From assembly GCA_041660925.1 (NCBI GenBank), contig JBAZVI010000007.1:186001-250000 (forward strand): 64,000 nt of DNA. Reading direction: 5' to 3'. Below, piece by piece: positions 59,804 to 64,000 of this stretch. The notes under the pieces were generated by a model. That model was not told where the DNA came from, made no database searches, and saw nothing but the letters and a program-made list of their open reading frames with translations. Numbering within the stretch: position 1 is the stretch's first letter; every line of letters starts with the position of its first letter. The stretch is from Elusimicrobiota bacterium. GTDB lineage: Bacteria; Elusimicrobiota; Elusimicrobia; UBA1565. The position numbers and the translations under genes were made by a program.

Positions 59804-60187
59804 TCAGGAGGGCTTCGCCGAGATGCGCAGGAGCGCGCGGATGCGCGCGACGAGGACCTTGGAGGCGATGGGCTTGAGCAGGTAGTCGTCGGCGCCGAGG
59901 TCCAGCCCCGAGACGCGGTCCGCGGTCTCGCGCGCCTGCCCGCTCAGGATGACGACCGGGATGTGGCGCGTCGTCCCGCCGCTCTTCAGGACTCGGCAGA
60001 CTTCGAAGCCGGTGGTGTCGGGCAGGTGGATGTCGAGCAGGACGAGGTCGGGCTTCTCCGCGGCGGCCAGCGCGAGGCCCCGGGCGCCGTCGCCGGCCTG
60101 CAGCAGCTCGAAGCCCTCCTGCCGGAGGACCTCCTGCAGGGCGCTCTGGATGATGGGGTCGTCTTCGATGAGCAGGATCCGGTACAT
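59804..60187 (-). CDS. Response-regulator receiver heading the fibre operon
   Basis: A 127-aa stand-alone receiver with E8/D9/D10, phospho-acceptor D52 (LVLLDIHLPDTTG), S82 and K105 (YLLKPIA), so it is competent for phosphorylation. There is no DNA-binding part. Start ATG 60187 (MYRILLIEDD) has GGAGGG 6 nt upstream; a start further upstream at 60223 has no support. It lies 1 bp from the FN3 gene and is probably the partner of the kinase four genes downstream. Confidence 0.93.
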   Translation of the reverse strand: MYRILLIEDDPIIQSALQEVLRQEGFELLQAGDGARGLALAAAEKPDLVLLDIHLPDTTGFEVCRVLKSGGTTRHIPVVILSGQARETADRVSGLDLGADDYLLKPIASKVLVARIRALLRISAKPS

Positions 60188-60344
60188 TTTCCCTCCGGTT
60201 CTTATCGCGCGAACGTCCAACACTTACCTCATAAGTGTACCCTCGGCATGTAACAAGAATTATTCATATAGGTAATGCCTATGTAACATCAATTAATTAA
60301 AATTATTTATTGTTATAATGGTTTTATCGAGCTTGTATTATTAA
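60188..60344. promoter_or_regulatory. AT-rich divergent control region of the fibre locus
   Basis: A divergent 157-bp gap, only about 26% GC over 60241-60350 in an otherwise ~70% GC window. It holds a dyad ATAGG-TAATG-CCTAT (60268-60282), a direct repeat ATGTAACA (60248-60255 and 60281-60288, 33 bp apart, three helical turns) and TATAAT (60314-60319) for the plus-strand regulator. These are candidate operator sites for the winged-helix regulator. Confidence 0.5.
60314..60319 (+). promoter_or_regulatory. -10 box of the degenerate OmpR-type regulator gene
   Basis: A consensus TATAAT, 25 nt before the ATG. The -35 position (about 60291-60296) reads AATTAA, far from consensus, so an activator may be needed. 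Confidence 0.5.
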
Positions 60345-61031
60345 ATGGCACATAGAATCCTATTGGTTGGAGAAGCTATTTTATGGGCCGAGACCCTCTC
60401 GGCGGAATATTCCGCCTGGAACCTCATCGTGGACCGGGCGGAGACCGGCAACGAAGCGCTTGCCGCGCTTAAAGACCCGCCCGACCTCGTCCTGCTGGGC
60501 CTCGACCTCCCGGACATGAGCGGCCTCGCCTGCCTCAAGGCCCTGCGGCAGACCGAACCCGGCCGCGAGCTGCCCGTCATCATGGTCGCCGCGCGCCGCG
60601 GCGAGGCCGAGACCGCCGAGGCCTTCGACTGGGGCGCCGACGACTTCGCGGCGCTCGACTGCGAGCCGACCGAGCGCGTCGCGCGCGTGCGCGCCGTGCT
60701 GCGCCGCCGCTTCGAGCGCGAGGAATCCGTCGGGCGGGCCATGTCGGTCGGGCCGGTGTCCCTCGACCCCGCGCGCCACGAATGCCGGGTGCGCGGCCGC
60801 CTCGTCGCGCTGCGGCCCCGCGAGTTCGAGCTGCTCGAGATCCTCATGCGCAAGGCGGGCCGCGTCCTCAGCCGCTCCTACCTCCTCGAGACGGTCTGGG
60901 GCATGAGCCGCCGGGCGGAGACCCGCGCGGTGGACGTCGGCGTCAGCCGCCTGCGCGCGGCCCTCGGCCGCCGTGCGGGGACCTGGCTGGAGACCGTCGA
61001 GCGCTTCGGGTACCGCTTCAGGACCGAATAG
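60345..61031 (+). CDS. OmpR/PhoB-type regulator with a degenerate receiver
   Basis: A 228-aa protein. The receiver-like N-terminus (1-120) has lost its chemistry: the acidic pair is G9-E10, the phospho-acceptor Asp is G52 (LVLLGLDLPDMSG), the Thr/Ser is A82 (IMVAARR), and the conserved Lys is absent (FAALDCEPTE). The C-terminal winged helix (about 130-228; LRPREFELLEILMRKAGRVLSRSYLLETVWG, then VDVGVSRLRAALG and GYRFRTE) is intact. It should bind DNA without phosphorylation control. The first 15 codons are AT-rich (AGA, CTA, GTT, ATT, TTA), unlike the rest. Confidence 0.9.
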   Translation: MAHRILLVGEAILWAETLSAEYSAWNLIVDRAETGNEALAALKDPPDLVLLGLDLPDMSGLACLKALRQTEPGRELPVIMVAARRGEAETAEAFDWGADDFAALDCEPTERVARVRAVLRRRFEREESVGRAMSVGPVSLDPARHECRVRGRLVALRPREFELLEILMRKAGRVLSRSYLLETVWGMSRRAETRAVDVGVSRLRAALGRRAGTWLETVERFGYRFRTE

Positions 61032-61152
61032 GGGCGCCCGCCGCCGCTCCACTCGGCGCCTGACACCCGGCACCCCGGGCGTGTCTGGCACCGCCGTCGA
61101 TGGGCGGCGGACGCATTCCCACCTCTCGATTCCCCCTTTCCCCTCCAAGAGG

Positions 61153-61158
61153 TATAAT
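61153..61158 (+). promoter_or_regulatory. -10 box of ackA
   Basis: TATAAT, 9 nt before the ackA ATG. No Shine-Dalgarno lies between, so a leaderless mRNA is likely. Confidence 0.5.
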
Positions 61159-61167
61159 CCCCTCACT

Positions 61168-62421
61168 ATGAACGTCCTCGTCCTGAATTGCGGCTCTTCC
61201 TCCCTTAAATTCCAGATCATCCAGACCGACGACAAGCTCGTCGCCTCGGATTCCGACCGCTGCTTCGCCCGCGGTCTCGTCGAGCTCGCCGGCCAGCGCA
61301 CCATGGTGACGCTGCAGGCCGAGGACAAGCCGGCGACGAAGGAGAACGTCCCCCTCAACGACCATCACGCGGCCATCGAACACATCCTCAAGTGGGTGGT
61401 CGCGCCCCAGACGGGCCTCTCCGAGATCAAGTCCCTCTCCGACCTGCACGCCGTCGGCCACCGCGTGGTCCACGGCGGCGAGGAGTTCCAGGCCTCCGCC
61501 CTCATCGACGCCGCCGTGGTCAAGGCCATCGAGGCCTGCATCGACATCGCTCCGCTGCACAACCCGCCGAACCTCAAGGGCATCCGCGCCGCCCAGGACG
61601 CCCTCGGCCCCACGATCCCGCAGGTCGCGGTCTTCGACACGGCCTTCCACGCGACGATGCCCGAGACCTCGTACATCTACGCCATCCCCTACGACTTCTA
61701 CGTGCGCCACAAGATCCGCCGCTACGGCTTCCACGGGACCTCGCACCGCTACGTGGCCTGGCGCTACCAGAAGCTCATGAACCTGCCCGAGGACAAGGTC
61801 AACATCATCACCCTCCACCTCGGCAACGGCTGTTCGGCCTGCGCGATCAAGGGCGGGAAGTCCTACACCACCTCGATGGGCCTCACCCCGCTCGAGGGCC
61901 TCGTCATGGGCACGCGCTCGGGCGACATCGACCCCTCGATCTGCGCCTTCATCGCCGACAAGGAAGGGCTCAACCACTCCGAGATCGACACGATCCTCAA
62001 CAAGAAATCCGGCCTGCTCGGCGTCTCCGGCTTCAGCAACGACATGCGCGAGCTCCTGTCGAAGGAGTCCTCCGCCGACGGCAAGCGCGCGCGCCTGGCC
62101 GTCGACCTCTTCTGCCACCGCATCAAGCGCTACATCGGCTCCTACTTCGCCGAGATGGGCGGGGCCGACGCGGTGGTCTTCACCGGCGGCATCGGCGAGC
62201 GCTCGGCGCCCGTGCGCAAGCGCATCCTCGAGGGCCTCGAGTGCCTCGACCTGCTGCTCGACACGAGCGCCAACGACCACGTCTCCCCCGGGGAAGCGGT
62301 CCGCATCACGCGCCCCGACGCGAAGCTCCACGCGTGGGTCATCCCCACCAACGAGGAGCTCATGATCGCGCGCGACACCTATCACGTCGTGCGCGAGCGC
62401 CACCCCAGCGCCGCGCGGTGA
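61168..62421 (+). CDS. ackA: Acetate kinase
   Basis: A 417-aa ASKHA kinase converting acetyl phosphate and ADP to acetate and ATP. MNVLVLNCGSSSLKFQII is the phosphate-1 motif and GHRVVHGGEEF follows. IAPLHNPPNLKGI and VFDTAFHATMPE are diagnostic acetate-kinase segments, YGFHGTSHRYVAW carries the catalytic His, and LHLGNGCSACAIKGGKS and GGADAVVFTGGIGERSAPVR are the ATP-site motifs. The stop overlaps the GTG start of a Cys-rich gene. No pta is next to it in this window. Confidence 0.97.
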   Translation: MNVLVLNCGSSSLKFQIIQTDDKLVASDSDRCFARGLVELAGQRTMVTLQAEDKPATKENVPLNDHHAAIEHILKWVVAPQTGLSEIKSLSDLHAVGHRVVHGGEEFQASALIDAAVVKAIEACIDIAPLHNPPNLKGIRAAQDALGPTIPQVAVFDTAFHATMPETSYIYAIPYDFYVRHKIRRYGFHGTSHRYVAWRYQKLMNLPEDKVNIITLHLGNGCSACAIKGGKSYTTSMGLTPLEGLVMGTRSGDIDPSICAFIADKEGLNHSEIDTILNKKSGLLGVSGFSNDMRELLSKESSADGKRARLAVDLFCHRIKRYIGSYFAEMGGADAVVFTGGIGERSAPVRKRILEGLECLDLLLDTSANDHVSPGEAVRITRPDAKLHAWVIPTNEELMIARDTYHVVRERHPSAAR

Positions 62422-62756
62422 GTTCCGACCGGGCGGGGAGCTGCTGGCGCTGCGGCCGCGCGCTCGAAGGGAGCGACTTCGCGCGCAGCGAGCTCTGCCC
62501 CGGCTGCCGCAGCGAGACGCGCTGCTGCCGCAATTGCGAGCTGCACGCGCCGAACCTGAACAACGAGTGCCGGGAGCCGCAGACCGAGCAGCTCGCCGAC
62601 CGGGAGAAAGCCAACTTCTGCGAGTTCTTCAAGCCGCGCGCGAACGCCCCGGCCGGGACGGCGGCTCGGGGGTACGCGCGCAAGGACGCTCCGGCCAAGG
62701 CGAAGTTCGAGGACCTTTTCCGCAAACGCCCCGCATCACAAGGAGACCAACCATGA
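62418..62756 (+). CDS. Small Cys-rich zinc-ribbon-like protein
   Basis: A 112-aa protein starting at GTG 62418, which overlaps the ackA stop (GTGA). Residues 9-60 hold nine cysteines: CWRCG, LCPGC, CCRNC, NECREP and FCEFF. The first four fit a zinc ribbon. The second half (RNCELHAPNLNNECREPQ, then KANFCEFFKP) resembles a small conserved family with a C...CREP...FC pattern, function unknown to me. The tail is charged and flexible. The stop overlaps the FKBP gene (ATGA). Confidence 0.75.
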   Translation: MSSDRAGSCWRCGRALEGSDFARSELCPGCRSETRCCRNCELHAPNLNNECREPQTEQLADREKANFCEFFKPRANAPAGTAARGYARKDAPAKAKFEDLFRKRPASQGDQP

Positions 62757-63847
62757 CGCGTGCCGCCCTGCTGACCCTCATCCTCGCCGTCCCGGCCCTC
62801 GCCCAGGGCCCCGACGCCGCGACCCCCCCGCTGGCGGGCCTTCCGCCGCAGGTCTCGGCCCAGCCCGCCGCGAAGAAGCCCGTGAAGAAGGCCCCCGCGC
62901 TCGCGACCGAGGCGGACAAGACGCTCTACGCGCTCGGCCAGATCCTGGGTCGCAACCTCGTGCAGTTCGGCATCACGGCCAGGGAGTACGCGGTCGTCGA
63001 GAAGGGCGTCGCCGACGGCGCGCTCCAGCGCCCGTCCGCGGTCGACCTCAACGACTACGGCCCCCGCGTCGAGCCCTTCCGCCGCCAGCGCGTGCAGGCC
63101 AAGGCGAAGGAGTTCCTCGACCGCGAGTCCAAGCTCCCCGGCGCGACGGCGACGCCGAGCGGGATGATCTTCCGCGTCATCGAGGCCGGCGCCGGCGCCG
63201 TCCCGCAGGAGAGCGACAAGCTGCTCGTGAACTACCAGGGCACGCTCGCCGACGGACAGCCCTTCGACAGCGCCCTCGAGGCCCCCGCGACGATGTCGCT
63301 GAAGGGCGTCATCCCCTGCCTCGCCGAGGCCCTGCTCAAGATGAAGGTCGGCGGCAAGGCGCGCGCGGTCTGCCCCGCCGCCATCGCCTACGGCGACCGC
63401 GGCGCCCCGCCCGCCGTCCCCGGCGGCGCCCCCGTGGCCTACGACCTCTCCCTCGTCGGCATCGCCAAGAAGGACGAGTACCCCGAGAAGGCGTCGAAGG
63501 AGCCCGGCGCGGTCCGCACGCCGAGCGGGCTCGTCTACAAGAGCCTCGTGGAGGGCAAGGGCTCCTCGCCCAAGGCGACCGACACCGTGAAGGTGCACTA
63601 CCACGGCACGCTGACCGACGGGAAGGTCTTCGACAGCTCGGTCGAGCGCAAGCAGCCGCTCGAGTTCGCCCTCAACGGCGTCATCCCGTGCTGGACCGAG
63701 GGTGTCCAGAAGATGCGGGTCGGCGGAAAGGCCCGGCTGGTCTGCCCTTCCGACATCGCCTACGGCGAGCGCGGCTATCCCCCGGACATCCCCGGTGGAG
63801 CCACGCTCATATTCGAAGTCCAGCTCCTGGACATCATCAAGAAGTAA
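62753..63847 (+). CDS. Exported FKBP-type peptidyl-prolyl isomerase, two FKBP domains
   Basis: A 364-aa periplasmic isomerase and folding helper. It has a signal peptide (MTRAALLTLILAVPALAQ), a Pro/Lys linker and an FKBP_N-like helical domain (LYALGQILGRNL to KEFLDRE), then two FKBP domains: about 145-240 (LLVNYQGTLADGQPFDSALE, MKVGGKARAVCPAAIAYGDRG) and about 255-364 (VKVHYHGTLTDGKVFDSSVE, MRVGGKARLVCPSDIAYGERG). The second keeps the usual aromatic pocket better than the first. AAGGAGA lies upstream of ATG 62753, which overlaps the preceding stop. Confidence 0.95.
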   Translation: MTRAALLTLILAVPALAQGPDAATPPLAGLPPQVSAQPAAKKPVKKAPALATEADKTLYALGQILGRNLVQFGITAREYAVVEKGVADGALQRPSAVDLNDYGPRVEPFRRQRVQAKAKEFLDRESKLPGATATPSGMIFRVIEAGAGAVPQESDKLLVNYQGTLADGQPFDSALEAPATMSLKGVIPCLAEALLKMKVGGKARAVCPAAIAYGDRGAPPAVPGGAPVAYDLSLVGIAKKDEYPEKASKEPGAVRTPSGLVYKSLVEGKGSSPKATDTVKVHYHGTLTDGKVFDSSVERKQPLEFALNGVIPCWTEGVQKMRVGGKARLVCPSDIAYGERGYPPDIPGGATLIFEVQLLDIIKK

Positions 63848-63895
63848 CCCTTCCTCACTGTCTCCCCCCACGGGGGAGGCAGGAGGGGGGCGAGC
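63848..63895 (+). repeat. REP-like GC palindrome, copy R3
   Basis: It reads CCCTTCCTCACTGTC, then CCCCCCACGGGGGAGGCAGG and AGGGGGGCGAG. It starts at the FKBP stop and faces R4 across a terminator. Confidence 0.6.
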
Positions 63896-63904
63896 AAGAA
63901 AGAA

Positions 63905-63935
63905 GAAGGCCCGCTCACGCGGGCCTTCTCTTTTT
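63905..63935 (+). terminator. Terminator after the FKBP gene
   Basis: A 10-bp stem GAAGGCCCGC / GCGGGCCTTC with loop TCAC, then TCTTTTT. It closely resembles the terminator at 38853. Confidence 0.88.
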
Positions 63936-63939
63936 CCGG

Positions 63940-63986
63940 CGTCCCCCACCCCGCCCTCCCCCGCGGGGGGAGGCAATGAGGAAAAC
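63940..63986 (-). repeat. REP-like GC palindrome, copy R4
   Basis: Read on the minus strand: TTTTCCTCATTGCCT, then CCCCCCGCGGGGGAGGGCGG and GGGGGACG. It is inverted relative to R3. Confidence 0.6.
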
Positions 63987-64000
63987 TAGTCCGTCCAAGT

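Overview
The window is a gene-dense, very GC-rich bacterial chromosome segment (third codon positions are almost all G or C). It encodes about 52 proteins, two tRNAs and few long gaps. Outer-membrane and lipoprotein-type genes (TolC, a PorV-like barrel, lipobox signal peptides) point to a diderm. Secreted proteins with a Pro/Val-rich region after the signal peptide, a PorV-like protein, a gliding-type C-terminal domain and a giant stalk-repeat protein suggest an uncultured lineage outside the classical Proteobacteria. Elusimicrobiota is my best guess, but that is inference and no 16S rRNA gene is present. I see no prophage integrase, no CRISPR array and no complete insertion sequence.

Layout. 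1-4.7 kb (minus): AmpG-like transporter (cut by the window edge), GT39-type glycosyltransferase, RlmD-like rRNA methyltransferase and YchF. 4.8-7.0 kb (plus): membrane protein fused to a spermidine-synthase-like domain. 7.03-7.36 kb: a gene-free, hairpin-rich stretch that may be a structured RNA. 7.4-10.5 kb (minus): DeoB-like mutase, ferritin, GAF histidine kinase. 10.6-12.9 kb (plus): tRNA-Glu, a lipoprotein, an S9 peptidase. 13-18.3 kb (minus): an anchored protein, an M16 protease pair, a methyltransferase, an SRPBCC protein. 18.5-21.3 kb (plus): secreted endonuclease I and CstA. 21.4-30.8 kb (minus): thioesterase, two lone receivers, a lipoprotein, a SulP-STAS-cNMP transporter, tRNA-Thr, a barnase/barstar pair, GtrA, a frameshifted unknown gene and a secreted metalloprotease. 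31-36.7 kb (minus): ECF sigma factor, anti-sigma, CpxP-like protein, TolC, MacA and MacB in one operon. 36.9-42.6 kb: M18 aminopeptidase with a short asparaginase, Ptb-Buk, YceI and an unknown secreted protein.

42.6-60.2 kb (minus) is the most striking part. Six genes are joined by 4-bp overlaps or gaps of 12 bp or less: receiver, FN3/gliding-CTD protein, PorV-like barrel with TPRs, histidine kinase, a 3189-aa fibre-like protein, and a glycine-rich secreted protein. I read it as a surface-fibre locus with its own phosphorelay. Facing it is an OmpR-type regulator whose receiver lacks the catalytic residues, reached through a 26% GC island. 61.2-63.8 kb (plus): acetate kinase, a Cys-rich protein and a double-FKBP isomerase.

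Two window-wide patterns stand out. Many first genes have a TANNNT -10 box only 6-10 nt before the start codon, which suggests leaderless mRNAs. A REP-like GC palindrome also recurs at gene 3' ends, twice as inverted pairs around a terminator. AckA, Ptb-Buk, CstA and the peptidases fit a fermentative, peptide-using lifestyle (inference).
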